Assembly: GCA_025356505.1 (NCBI GenBank)
Contig: JANXSV010000074.1
Span: 1 to 6,792, forward strand
Direction of reading: 5' to 3'
Length of the DNA stretch: 6,792 nt
From: Methylovirgula sp.
GTDB taxonomy: Bacteria; Pseudomonadota; Alphaproteobacteria; Rhizobiales; Beijerinckiaceae
The position numbers were made by a program, and so were the translations under genes. Positions 1 through 6,578 of this stretch are shown here, piece by piece. Each line of letters begins with the position of its first letter. The first letter of the stretch is position 1. Under the pieces are notes generated by a model, which saw only the letters and a program-made list of their open reading frames with translations, was not told the DNA's origin and did not search any database.

Positions 1-452
1 AGGTCACTCGCGGCGGCGGCAACACTTTCAATGACACCGGCCGCATCGGGATGCGGCATGTAGGGCACGGTGAAACCAAAGTGAAACCGCACAGAATCGC
101 GCATGGCCGCATCACCAGCCGAGGCATCAGCGTGGACGCTGTAGGGCGATTGCACGAAGGTGAAGGTGGAGATAATGATCCGCCAGATCGATTCAACCGT
201 GTCCAGCGGCAGATGTCCTGCGTGCCGTTCGACAAGCGCGCGCATCATGCTGGCTTCACGGCCGGGACGAAAGGGTGAACCGCCGCCCTGACGGGCTTTT
301 GCCGCAATAACCCGATCTATGATGGTGCCGCGCTCGATTAATAATGCATGCATCTTCTCGTCGATCTTATCAATATCAACGCGGAGGTCGGCCAAAGTCT
401 CAGTGGCGTTAATGTCGGTGGCGTTAAGCTGTGTCATGGGAAAATCAAACAT
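1..452 (-). CDS. Chorismate mutase, AroQ class (partial, 3' end outside window)
   Basis: Converts chorismate to prephenate in the cytoplasm, the first step of the phenylalanine/tyrosine branch. Reading the minus strand from ATG at 452 gives 150 codons that continue past the left edge. Residues 20-105 form the all-helical AroQ domain. Every expected active-site position is present in order and near-correct spacing to E. coli chorismate mutase: R24, R41, K52, R65, E66 and Q101 (motifs LRVDIDKID, ERG, AAKA, PGREASM, TFVQSP). After about residue 105 the sequence (for example FHFGFTVPYM) is not the prephenate dehydratase start seen in PheA P-proteins, so this looks like the longer alphaproteobacterial stand-alone chorismate mutase whose C-terminal part is poorly characterised. 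A second in-frame ATG at 437 (protein starting MTQLN) is an alternative start; neither has a strong Shine-Dalgarno. It is divergent from metX. The domain call is firm; the exact start and the role of the C-terminal part are not. Confidence 0.88.
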   Translation of the reverse strand, partial: MFDFPMTQLNATDINATETLADLRVDIDKIDEKMHALLIERGTIIDRVIAAKARQGGGSPFRPGREASMMRALVERHAGHLPLDTVESIWRIIISTFTFVQSPYSVHADASAGDAAMRDSVRFHFGFTVPYMPHPDAAGVIESVAAAASD

Positions 453-490
453 GCTCACTGGTAAACAAGAACGACCCTGGGCAAGGTGAA

Positions 491-516
491 TGGCCTTAGG
501 CCAACAGCGCCTTAGG
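491..516. repeat. Inverted repeat plus direct octamer repeat, possible operator
   Basis: Positions 491-503 read TGGCCT-T-AGGCCA, a 6-bp inverted repeat around one base. The octamer GCCTTAGG within it (493-500) recurs exactly at 509-516, a 16-bp period. The pair sits 40-65 bp upstream of the chorismate mutase start and about 150 bp upstream of metX, which suits a regulator-binding site for one or both divergent genes. The repeats are directly visible; binding is inference and no regulator can be named. Confidence 0.4.
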
Positions 517-530
517 TGGTTCTAACCACC
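515..530. repeat. 16-bp perfect palindrome GGTGGTTCTAACCACC-type inverted repeat
   Basis: The arms GGTGGTT and AACCACC are perfectly complementary around CT. It lies in the divergent intergenic region and abuts the second GCCTTAGG copy, with which it shares the GG at 515-516. It has no T-run on either strand, so it does not look like an intrinsic terminator. A dimeric transcription-factor site is the more natural reading, but that is inference. Confidence 0.45.
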
Positions 531-543
531 AGCACGACACAAT

Positions 544-595
544 GCAAAGACTTATGGCAAAGCCCCTTGCAAAAGGCGCAAAGGCGGGCGCAAGG
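544..595 (+). repeat. Five GCAAR hexamer repeats spaced about one helical turn
   Basis: GCAAAG at 544, GCAAAG at 557, GCAAAA at 569, GCAAAG at 578 and GCAAGG at 590 lie on the plus strand with start-to-start spacings of 13, 12, 9 and 12 bp, just upstream of the putative metX promoter. CCTTGC (565-570) is also complementary to the last copy GCAAGG (590-595). The copies are short and the pattern may be chance in a purine-rich stretch. Confidence 0.35.
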
Positions 596-600
596 ATTGC

Positions 601-627
601 TTGACCGCTCTTATGATGTATTCTAAT
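601..627 (+). promoter_or_regulatory. Possible sigma-70-like promoter for metX
   Basis: TTGACC at 601-606 matches 5 of 6 of the -35 consensus, and TCTAAT at 622-627 matches 5 of 6 of the -10 consensus, with a short 15-bp spacer. Transcription would begin near 634, leaving a leader of about 35 nt before ATG 669. An alternative pairing, TTGCTT (597-602) with TATTCT (619-624), is weaker in the hexamers but has a 16-bp spacer. These are matches by eye only. Confidence 0.3.
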
Positions 628-668
628 TAAAGGACGAATTGTTCTTCATAAAGAACTCTGGCGAGAGA

Positions 669-1883
669 ATGTCGACGAAACCCGGTGCAGAACGCAATTT
701 GAAGCAGCAGTCTTTGCGTGAAGCGGATGCGCCTCATAGCCTTGTCGTGCGCTTTGATGCCGCTGATGCGCTGCACCTCGATTCCGGCGGACGCCTCACG
801 CCGCTCACTTTGGCATACCAAACCTATGGCGTTTTGAATGCGCAAAAGTCGAATGCGGTGCTCATTTGTCACGCGCTCACGGGAGATCAGCATGTCGCTA
901 ATGCCAATCCGATTACCGGTAAGGCGGGTTGGTGGGAAAATATGGCCGGGCCGGGCCGTCCGATAGATACGAACATCTACTTTGTCATTTGTTCGAATGT
1001 GATCGGTGGATGTATGGGATCCACAGGACCGGCTTCGAGCAATCCGGCGACGGGTAAAAGTTTCGGGCTGGATTTGCCGGTTCTGACCATAAGGGACATG
1101 GTGCGGGCGCAGGCGCGTTTGATTGACTATCTTGGAATTGAGCGGCTGTTTTGCGTCGCGGGCGGTTCTATGGGCGGCATGCAAGTGTTGCAGTGGGCAG
1201 CGACCTATCCGGAGCGGGTTTATTGCGCCCTGCCGATTGCCACGGCGCCCAAACATTCGTCGCAGAATATTGCCTTTCATGAGGTGGGCAGGCAGTCGAT
1301 TATGGCCGATCCGGATTGGCGCGGCGGTCGGTATCTTGATGAAGATGTCGCGCCCTCAAAGGGCCTTGCTGTGGCGCGTATGGCCGCCCACATCACCTAC
1401 CTTTCCGACGAAGCCCTGCAAAGAAAGTTTGGCCGAAACATGCAATCGGGGGCAGAAAGATCGTTTTCCTTTGACGCGGAGTTTCAGGTTGAAAACTATT
1501 TGCGCTACCAGGGCGCAAGCTTTGTCGACCGGTTTGATGCCAATTCCTACCTCTATGTGACGCGCGCCTGTGACTATTTTGATCTTGCGGGCGAATATGG
1601 CGGTTCACTGGCAGCGGCCTTTGCCGGCACGAAGACGCGCTTTTGCGTGGTATCGTTCAGTACCGACTGGCTCTATCCCACATCGGCCTCACGCGCGATC
1701 GTTCATGCGCTCAACGCTGCTGGGGCCTCCGTGTCATTTGTGGAAATTGAGTCCGATAAGGGCCATGACGCATTTTTGCTTGATGAGCCGGATTTTATGG
1801 GCACGACCCGCGGTTTTCTCGAGGCTGCGGCACGGTCGAGTGGCATAATTTCAAATCCTACGACCCAGAGCACCAAATCATGA
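669..1883 (+). CDS. metX: Homoserine O-acyltransferase MetX
   Basis: Cytoplasmic alpha/beta-hydrolase-fold enzyme that acylates the homoserine hydroxyl (acetyl-CoA or succinyl-CoA donor), committing it to methionine. The 404-residue product is a little longer than the usual 370-400. The catalytic triad is visible: nucleophile Ser167 in AGGSMGG, Asp333 in STDWLYP, and His366 in KGHDAFL. Other family marks are AYQTYG near 49, CHALTGDQH near 68, [10 protein letters not shown] near 87 and [13 protein letters not shown] near 109. I chose ATG 669 because family similarity begins after it. An in-frame TTG at 639 with AAAGGA just upstream would add ten residues, but those resemble no MetX sequence and the better promoter match would place transcription start at about the same point. 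The stop overlaps the metW start. Acetyl versus succinyl specificity cannot be settled from these motifs; MetX paired with MetW has been linked to succinyl use in some Proteobacteria, so 'acetyltransferase' should be taken cautiously. Confidence 0.96.
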   Translation: MSTKPGAERNLKQQSLREADAPHSLVVRFDAADALHLDSGGRLTPLTLAYQTYGVLNAQKSNAVLICHALTGDQHVANANPITGKAGWWENMAGPGRPIDTNIYFVICSNVIGGCMGSTGPASSNPATGKSFGLDLPVLTIRDMVRAQARLIDYLGIERLFCVAGGSMGGMQVLQWAATYPERVYCALPIATAPKHSSQNIAFHEVGRQSIMADPDWRGGRYLDEDVAPSKGLAVARMAAHITYLSDEALQRKFGRNMQSGAERSFSFDAEFQVENYLRYQGASFVDRFDANSYLYVTRACDYFDLAGEYGGSLAAAFAGTKTRFCVVSFSTDWLYPTSASRAIVHALNAAGASVSFVEIESDKGHDAFLLDEPDFMGTTRGFLEAAARSSGIISNPTTQSTKS

Positions 1884-2515
1884 CTGAGCATCTTGCAGCA
1901 CGTGATTCGGCGCGTGTTGATTTTTTGACGGTTGCGGAAATGGTGGAGCCCGGCGCGCGGGTTCTTGATGTGGGCTGCGGTAATGGCGCGCTGCTGGCAT
2001 TGCTGGCGGAAAAGCGCGGTTGTGACGCGCGCGGCATCGAGCTGTCCCAGCGCGGGGTCAATGAAGCTGTGAGCCGCGGGCTTTCGGTTGTGCAGGGCGA
2101 TGCCGACAAGGATCTGGCCTCTTACCCGGATGGCGCTTTTGACTATGTTATCCTGTCGCAGACGCTGCAAGCGACGCACCGGCCCAAGGATGTGCTGGCG
2201 GATATGTTACGCATAGGCAAACGCGCCATCGTGTCCTTCCCAAATTTTGCGCATTGGCGAATCCGGAGCCAAATTTTGTTCAAGGGCCGTATGCCGGTCA
2301 CCGAGAACCTGAGCTATTCATGGTTCGACACGCCCAATATACATTTTTGTACCATTGCCGATTTCGTGGCTTTGGCACGGATTATGGATGCAAAAATTGA
2401 AAATGCCGTGGCCTTGGACCGCTTTGGCCAGCGCATAATGGTCAATGCACCTTGGGCTTTGTGGAACCTGTTTGGCGATCAGGCCATTTTTTGTCTCAGC
2501 AAGTCCAGAGACTAG
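1880..2515 (+). CDS. metW: Methionine biosynthesis protein MetW
   Basis: 211-residue protein with a class I SAM-dependent methyltransferase-like fold. Motif I is clear at residues 28-36 (VLDVGCGNG), followed by an acidic strand end at RGIELS (51-56) and [10 protein letters not shown] (88-97). The C-terminus, with [11 protein letters not shown], is the typical MetW ending, and the length fits the family (about 195-220). MetW is genetically linked to methionine synthesis and is thought to work with MetX; its precise activity is still debated. Its ATG overlaps the metX TGA in ATGA (1880-1883), and there is only a weak purine stretch upstream, so translation is probably coupled to metX. Its TAG stop overlaps the carA stop on the other strand. 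It could be called simply a class I methyltransferase, but the metX linkage and C-terminal motif make MetW secure. Confidence 0.95.
   Translation: MTEHLAARDSARVDFLTVAEMVEPGARVLDVGCGNGALLALLAEKRGCDARGIELSQRGVNEAVSRGLSVVQGDADKDLASYPDGAFDYVILSQTLQATHRPKDVLADMLRIGKRAIVSFPNFAHWRIRSQILFKGRMPVTENLSYSWFDTPNIHFCTIADFVALARIMDAKIENAVALDRFGQRIMVNAPWALWNLFGDQAIFCLSKSRD
2512..2515. other. Shared CTAG: overlapping convergent stop codons of metW and carA
   Basis: The plus-strand TAG of metW is 2513-2515 and the minus-strand TAG of carA is 2512-2514 (CTA on the plus strand). The palindromic CTAG therefore ends both genes and leaves no intergenic space for an ordinary bidirectional terminator. Confidence 0.93.
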
Positions 2516-3720
2516 GCTTTGTTTGCCGTCATGAGATCTACAAAGCGCTTGAAAAGATAGTGGCTGTCCTGCGGTCCGGGGGAGGCTTCCGGGTGATGCT
2601 GCACGGAAAAGGCCGGACGGTCGGTCAGGGACAGTCCACAGTTTGTTCCATCAAACAGTGAGCGGTGGGTTTCCGTTACATTGGCGGGCAGGGTCGCGGA
2701 ATCCACGGCAAAGCCATGATTCATGGAGACAATTTCAACCTTGTTCGTGGTAAAATCCATAACAGGGTGATTGGCGCCATGGTGGCCCTGATGCATTTTC
2801 AAGGTTGCGGCGCCAACAGCCAGCCCCAGCATCTGATGCCCGAGGCAAATTCCAAAGACGGGAACGCGCTTCTCCAGCAGGGTCTTGATGGTCGGAACGG
2901 CATATTTGCCTGTTTCCGCAGGATCTCCGGGTCCGTTTGAGAGAAACACGCCATCAGGGTTCAAAGATAAGATATCCGCAGCGCTGGTTGTGCTTGGCAT
3001 CACGGTCACTTTACAACCAGCCTCAGCCAGCAAACGAAGAATGTTACGCTTGGCACCAAAATCAAGCGCAACAACATGATGGCCTTGCCCGCCCGAGACG
3101 CCGTACCCCGTTGCAGCAACCCAGGTCGTCTGGTTCCATTCCTGGACATGCGCACTTGTGACGTCCGGTACCAGGTCCATGCCTTCAAGACCTGGCCAAC
3201 CGGCGGCCTGTGCCTTCAGAGCTTCAATATCAAATTTGCCATCGGGATGATGCGAAATCACCGCATTTGGCATGCCCTTGTCACGTATCAAAGTTGTGAG
3301 GGCGCGGGTGTCAATTCCAGACAGGCCAATGATGTGGCGCTCTTTCAGCCAGCTATCCAGATGTTTTGTATGGCGATAGTTCGACGGGTTGGTAATGTGG
3401 CTCTGGACAATGAGGCCGCGGGCTCCGCGCGTCCGGGACATGTCGAGGGTTTCGATGTCTTCCTCATTGGTGCCGACATTGCCGATGTGGGGAAAGGTGA
3501 AGGTTACGATCTGCCCGGCGTAGGACGGATCAGTGAGAATTTCCTCATATCCGGTCATGGCGGTATTGAAACAGATTTCGCCCACAGCCGTGCCAACCGC
3601 ACCCAAACCAAAGCCCTCAAGCACCGTCCCGTCACTCAAAACAACGATTGCTGTGCATTTAGGGACAGTCCAGCCGCCAGAAGCGGGGGCGGTTGCTACT
3701 TTGTCTTGAACAGCGGGCAT
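2512..3720 (-). CDS. carA: Carbamoyl-phosphate synthase small (glutaminase) subunit
   Basis: Hydrolyses glutamine and passes ammonia to the large subunit CarB to make carbamoyl phosphate for arginine and pyrimidine synthesis. The protein has 402 residues. The N-terminal CPSase small-chain domain runs from about 20 to 160 (LSDGTVLEG, FNTAMTGYEEILTDPSY, SGIDTRALT). The class I glutamine amidotransferase domain runs from about 215 to 395, with the triad visible: Cys292 in FGICLGHQ, His376 and Glu378 in QHHPEASPG. SNGPGDP (261-267) is also characteristic. The frame stays open for 201 codons upstream across the neighbouring gene, but ATG 3720 is preferred because AGGA sits 5 nt upstream and family similarity starts about 20 residues after it. 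carB is not in the window, so the subunits are not adjacent here. It is convergent with metW (CTAG overlap) and divergent from the YqeY-domain gene. Confidence 0.97.
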   Translation of the reverse strand: MPAVQDKVATAPASGGWTVPKCTAIVVLSDGTVLEGFGLGAVGTAVGEICFNTAMTGYEEILTDPSYAGQIVTFTFPHIGNVGTNEEDIETLDMSRTRGARGLIVQSHITNPSNYRHTKHLDSWLKERHIIGLSGIDTRALTTLIRDKGMPNAVISHHPDGKFDIEALKAQAAGWPGLEGMDLVPDVTSAHVQEWNQTTWVAATGYGVSGGQGHHVVALDFGAKRNILRLLAEAGCKVTVMPSTTSAADILSLNPDGVFLSNGPGDPAETGKYAVPTIKTLLEKRVPVFGICLGHQMLGLAVGAATLKMHQGHHGANHPVMDFTTNKVEIVSMNHGFAVDSATLPANVTETHRSLFDGTNCGLSLTDRPAFSVQHHPEASPGPQDSHYLFKRFVDLMTANKA

Positions 3721-3725
3721 GGTCG

Positions 3726-3730
3726 TCCTA
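3726..3730 (-). promoter_or_regulatory. Shine-Dalgarno deciding the carA start
   Basis: On the minus strand TAGGA lies 5 nt before the ATG at 3720. It supports the 402-residue product over the much longer open frame that continues upstream on this strand to 4323. Confidence 0.7.
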
Positions 3731-3807
3731 CAGAAGCGTTCGTATATTTTGGATAGATGTGATGACGACGATGCTTTGACGCAAGCGGCGTTGAAGGTCA
3801 AGGCGAT

Positions 3808-3813
3808 AAAGGA
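3808..3813 (+). promoter_or_regulatory. Shine-Dalgarno deciding the YqeY-domain gene start
   Basis: AAAGGA sits 7 nt before ATG 3821. It favours this start over an in-frame ATG at 3719 that would overlap the divergent carA start and add 34 residues with no family similarity. I found no convincing sigma-70 pair in the 100 bp between carA and this gene; TTGACG at 3776-3781 is a lone -35-like match. Confidence 0.7.
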
Positions 3814-3820
3814 ATTTGCA

Positions 3821-4270
3821 ATGCGCGAAAAACTGATGGAAACACTGAAAACAGCGATGAAAGCTGGCGATAAGCCCCGTATTTCCGCAGTTCGCATGAT
3901 GCAGGCCGAGCTCAAGGACAAGGATATCGAGGCGCGCGGCCTCGGCAAAGTCGTGACCGAGGAAGACGTTTTGGCGCTGCTCCAGAAGATGGTAAAAAAG
4001 CGGCAGGAGTCTTTGTCGATATATGAGAAAGCCGGTCGAGAGGATCTAGCTGCCGTCGAGCGCAGCGAAATCAGCATCATCAGCGAATTCCTGCCTGTGC
4101 AAATGTCAGACGAGGAGGCGCTCGCCGCAATCAAAGCCGCTATCGCCGACATCAACGCGCAGGGCATGAAGGACATGGGCAAGGTTGTGGCGGTCCTTAA
4201 AGCCAAATATGCCGGTACGATGGATTTTGGAAAAGCCAGTGGACTGGTCAAGGCGCAATTGAGCTCTTGA
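3821..4270 (+). CDS. GatB/YqeY domain-containing protein
   Basis: 149-residue cytoplasmic protein, the usual size for a free-standing YqeY. It shows the family pattern: MREKLMETLKTAMKAGDK at the N-terminus, LRMMQ-like SAVRMMQAELKDKDIEARG (residues 22-40), VLALLQKMVKKRQESLSIYEKAGREDL (50-76), SEISIISEFLPVQMSDEE (82-99), and MGKVVAVLKAKYAG (119-132). YqeY is an all-helical relative of the GatB C-terminal tail, which contacts tRNA in Glu-tRNA(Gln)/Asp-tRNA(Asn) amidotransferase. The stand-alone protein's function is not established; a tRNA-related amidation role is only inferred. It is divergent from carA, a pairing I recall as common in alphaproteobacteria, where dnaG and rpoD often follow; here a KAP NTPase follows instead. 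Confidence 0.93.
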   Translation: MREKLMETLKTAMKAGDKPRISAVRMMQAELKDKDIEARGLGKVVTEEDVLALLQKMVKKRQESLSIYEKAGREDLAAVERSEISIISEFLPVQMSDEEALAAIKAAIADINAQGMKDMGKVVAVLKAKYAGTMDFGKASGLVKAQLSS

Positions 4271-4395
4271 AAATGCTTTCTTTTCGATGCCGCAAACCGT
4301 TTGGTGAGAGCAGCGTCGAGCAAAAATTATTGAGTTATGGGCCGAGACTTGATTTTGCCCCAGTTTGCCACGCATTTAACCGCATCCCTTTCTCT

Positions 4396-4400
4396 GGAGG
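4396..4400 (+). promoter_or_regulatory. Strong Shine-Dalgarno deciding a GTG start
   Basis: GGAGG is followed by 6 nt (TCCGTT) and then GTG at 4407. This is the best ribosome-binding site in the window and fixes the KAP protein start at a non-ATG codon. The rest of the 136-bp gap after the YqeY gene (4271-4406) shows no clear hairpin-plus-T-run terminator and no strong promoter pair. Confidence 0.8.
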
Positions 4401-4406
4401 TCCGTT

Positions 4407-6431
4407 GTGACGGTCACCGAAAATTCTTTCGAAAAATCCCTTCCCAAGGTTGCCGCTGCAAAATTCAAGACGGCGGCCATCGAGCCAAGCTTTGAATCTG
4501 CACCGATGATGACACCAGAGGCGGCGTCCTACGTCGCTGCACCATCGTCAATCAAAGTGGTTTCCCGAGTATTTTCGTCAGATGCCGCCAGTCCGGTGGA
4601 TCTGCTGGGTGATGCGGTTGATGCGGCGGTTCTTGCTGAGATGCTGGTGCATAAGGGCACGCAGACCCCCGTCACACTCGGGCTGTTCGGAGGCCCGGGC
4701 GTTGGCAAGAGCACATTTGTTGCGCTGGTGCTCGAAAGGGTTCAGGCGCTCGGTGTCGCTGCGGAAAAGGCACCATCCGGCCCGTTCCATTCTAAAATCG
4801 TTATAGCCAAAGCGGTGTTGCAAAGCGGAGCATCGGCTGTCTCCACCTTGGCAGGGAGCATTCACGAGGCCTTGTCGCGCGCGGGCTATGGGCAATTGCT
4901 TGATGAAACCCAGCATGCAGGGCGCGATCCGCAACAGGTTGCGCGCGAAGCTCAGGAAACTCTGGGCGAGACGCGCCAAAGGCTGGACACGGAAAGGCAG
5001 GTTCTGCACGATTTGAACGGGCGAAATGCCCGCCTTGCCGATACGGTGCTGTTCGAGGCGGCGGGGTCGAGGGTTGATGCTTATGCGCGCAAACGGCGTG
5101 GCATGTTGGAGCCGCGCCTGCGCGCTTTCGGGTTTGAGGCATCCGATCCTTTGCAGACGTTTAAAACTCTGATTCGCGATGTTGCGGACGCGCGGGGAGC
5201 ATTCCCGCGGTTTGGCGGCTTTTTGCGCTCGCTCTGGGCTTTTAAAGGCCAGACCAAACTCATTTTGCTGGCGCTGGTCTCACTTTTTTTCGCGTGGGCT
5301 GCGGGTTTCGCAATCCAGACTCAGGCGACCTGGACAGCGAGCCTCAAAAGCTGGCCGGAAAACATTCAGCCAGTGGCGAACTATCTCACCTCCCATGCTG
5401 ACTGGCTACATGTGATTCAGGCAGGATTTCTAGTCCTGACATTCGCATTCTTGCTCTGGAATGTGTCGCGGGCAATCCGCTTTTTTATGCCTGTGTCGCA
5501 TGGTGTCGGCCTGTTGCGCGCAGATGTATCGGCTCGAAAACGCGATATTGACGGATTGCTGGCGCATCAAACCCAGCGGGTGAATATGCTGTCTCAGGAA
5601 GTTGACATTGCTGCCAAACGCGCCGCTGAGGCTCAAGCGCGCGGGCGCAGCGTGCGCTCAACGCCGGGTGGCACTGTGCCCGCGTTTGTCGCAAATTCCA
5701 ACCGGCAGGCGTCCGCATCGGCATTTTTACGGTCACTCAATGAACTTATTGCCAATCGGGACAACGCGACCGGCAAGGCCAGCGCCCCCTTGCCCCAGAG
5801 AATTATTGTGTGCTTTGACGGTTTCGATAGCCTAACCGCAGCGGATCAAGCAGCTTGCGAGCGCGAGCTGCACGAATGTCTTGCCGGCAGCGCCATCGCG
5901 TCCGTGATTACTGTGGGCTCGGCCTCACTCGCCACGGATGCCGTGGCACGTATGGTACAAATTCCGTATGATTTAGGGGTGCGCGGCTATAATCGCGATC
6001 AAGGACGTCTCATTACGTCTTTGCTCGAGCCAAACCCGCTGCCCGAAGTTATAGCCATAGACCCGACCCAATCGGTTTATGACCAGCCGCTGACGCAAAA
6101 GGAAATTGCCTTGCTCAATGGATTGGCGGAATGGGTTGGGCCCGCGCCGCGCGATATTAAGCGCTTTATCAATTTGTACCGCGTTGCCCGGGCTTTAGAG
6201 CCTGACAATGGCGCGAGCCTGGCGTTTGCCCTTGCGCTACGAAATGGCGGCTCGCCGGAAGAACGTGCTGCCTTCGACGCTGGATTGACGGGCTATGAGA
6301 CGGGCGATGTGCCGGAATTCGCTCAACGGCTTGGCCATTTTGTTACCTTGGCGCGTAAGACTGCCGGGGGCCTCCAAGTTGCGGGAATGCGCCGTGCGCT
6401 CGCGCTGGCCCGGCGGTTCAGCGCCGCTTGA
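4407..6431 (+). CDS. KAP-family P-loop NTPase with two membrane segments
   Basis: 674-residue protein of unknown function. In order: an Ala/Ser/Pro-rich N-terminal region (1-60) with no signal peptide; Walker A GGPGVGKS at 95-102; a charged, probably coiled-coil stretch at about 175-215; two hydrophobic segments at about 284-303 and 336-353; a second coiled-coil-like stretch at about 372-412; a Walker B candidate IIVCFDGFD at 466-474; and PRDIKRFINLYR at 581-592. A membrane insertion between Walker A and B, plus the late xxKRFxNLxR motif, defines the KAP family (named for Kidins220/ARMS and PifA). The two segments would form a hairpin with the NTPase domain facing the cytoplasm. The Walker B lacks the usual DDxDR, having DGFDS, so catalysis could differ. 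PifA mediates phage exclusion by plasmid F, but nothing here shows such a role. It stands alone between housekeeping genes, with no visible codon or composition shift. Confidence 0.85.
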   Translation: MTVTENSFEKSLPKVAAAKFKTAAIEPSFESAPMMTPEAASYVAAPSSIKVVSRVFSSDAASPVDLLGDAVDAAVLAEMLVHKGTQTPVTLGLFGGPGVGKSTFVALVLERVQALGVAAEKAPSGPFHSKIVIAKAVLQSGASAVSTLAGSIHEALSRAGYGQLLDETQHAGRDPQQVAREAQETLGETRQRLDTERQVLHDLNGRNARLADTVLFEAAGSRVDAYARKRRGMLEPRLRAFGFEASDPLQTFKTLIRDVADARGAFPRFGGFLRSLWAFKGQTKLILLALVSLFFAWAAGFAIQTQATWTASLKSWPENIQPVANYLTSHADWLHVIQAGFLVLTFAFLLWNVSRAIRFFMPVSHGVGLLRADVSARKRDIDGLLAHQTQRVNMLSQEVDIAAKRAAEAQARGRSVRSTPGGTVPAFVANSNRQASASAFLRSLNELIANRDNATGKASAPLPQRIIVCFDGFDSLTAADQAACERELHECLAGSAIASVITVGSASLATDAVARMVQIPYDLGVRGYNRDQGRLITSLLEPNPLPEVIAIDPTQSVYDQPLTQKEIALLNGLAEWVGPAPRDIKRFINLYRVARALEPDNGASLAFALALRNGGSPEERAAFDAGLTGYETGDVPEFAQRLGHFVTLARKTAGGLQVAGMRRALALARRFSAA

Positions 6432-6467
6432 TCGACTTTGAAAAACTGTGCGTTCGGTAAAATCGAT

Positions 6468-6487
6468 GTGAACTTAAACAAGTTCAC
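6468..6487. repeat. 8-bp perfect hairpin downstream of the KAP gene
   Basis: GTGAACTT (6468-6475) and AAGTTCAC (6480-6487) are perfect complements around the loop AAAC, 36 bp after the KAP stop. No T-run follows on the plus strand, so it is not a canonical intrinsic terminator. It could be a 3'-end stem or an operator for the downstream petA region. Confidence 0.45.
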
Positions 6488-6578
6488 GAAGTTATCTGGA
6501 CAAGACAGGCGAACGGTGCGAAATAACGAAAAATCGTGGGATTTTGCAGAACTTTTCGAACGGCGGCGTTGCGTCGCA

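Noticed and set aside
51..278. 75-codon open frame on the plus strand at the left edge
   Set aside because: The minus strand here encodes the chorismate mutase with all its active-site residues.
1..452. Bifunctional PheA P-protein (chorismate mutase-prephenate dehydratase)
   Set aside because: The sequence after the mutase domain does not begin like a dehydratase domain within the visible part.
639..668. TTG 639 as metX start
   Set aside because: It adds ten residues unlike MetX. AGGA is close (4 nt), and the better promoter match would start transcription near 634, leaving almost no leader. ATG 669 is simpler, though TTG is not excluded.
453..668. Canonical SAM-II riboswitch upstream of metX
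   Set aside because: The conserved SAM-II nucleotides were not found by eye; only a generic pseudoknot possibility remains, listed as a finding.
627..1280. 217-codon open frame on the minus strand
   Set aside because: It lies wholly antisense to metX, whose catalytic motifs are clear; the Arg/His-rich translation resembles no family.
3076..3756. 226-codon open frame on the plus strand
   Set aside because: It is antisense to carA; its translation has no recognisable domain and is a frame shadow.
3721..4323. 201-codon in-frame extension of carA upstream on the minus strand
   Set aside because: It runs antisense through the well-supported YqeY-domain gene, has no CarA similarity, and a good AGGA site precedes the internal ATG at 3720.
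4271..4406. Intrinsic terminator or promoter between the YqeY gene and the KAP gene
   Set aside because: The only symmetric element is a short CAAAC-C-GTTTG with no T-run, and the -35/-10-like hexamers are poorly spaced.
4407..6431. Calling the KAP NTPase an antiphage defence gene
   Set aside because: Only the distant PifA precedent supports it; there are no defence neighbours, mobile elements or composition shift here.
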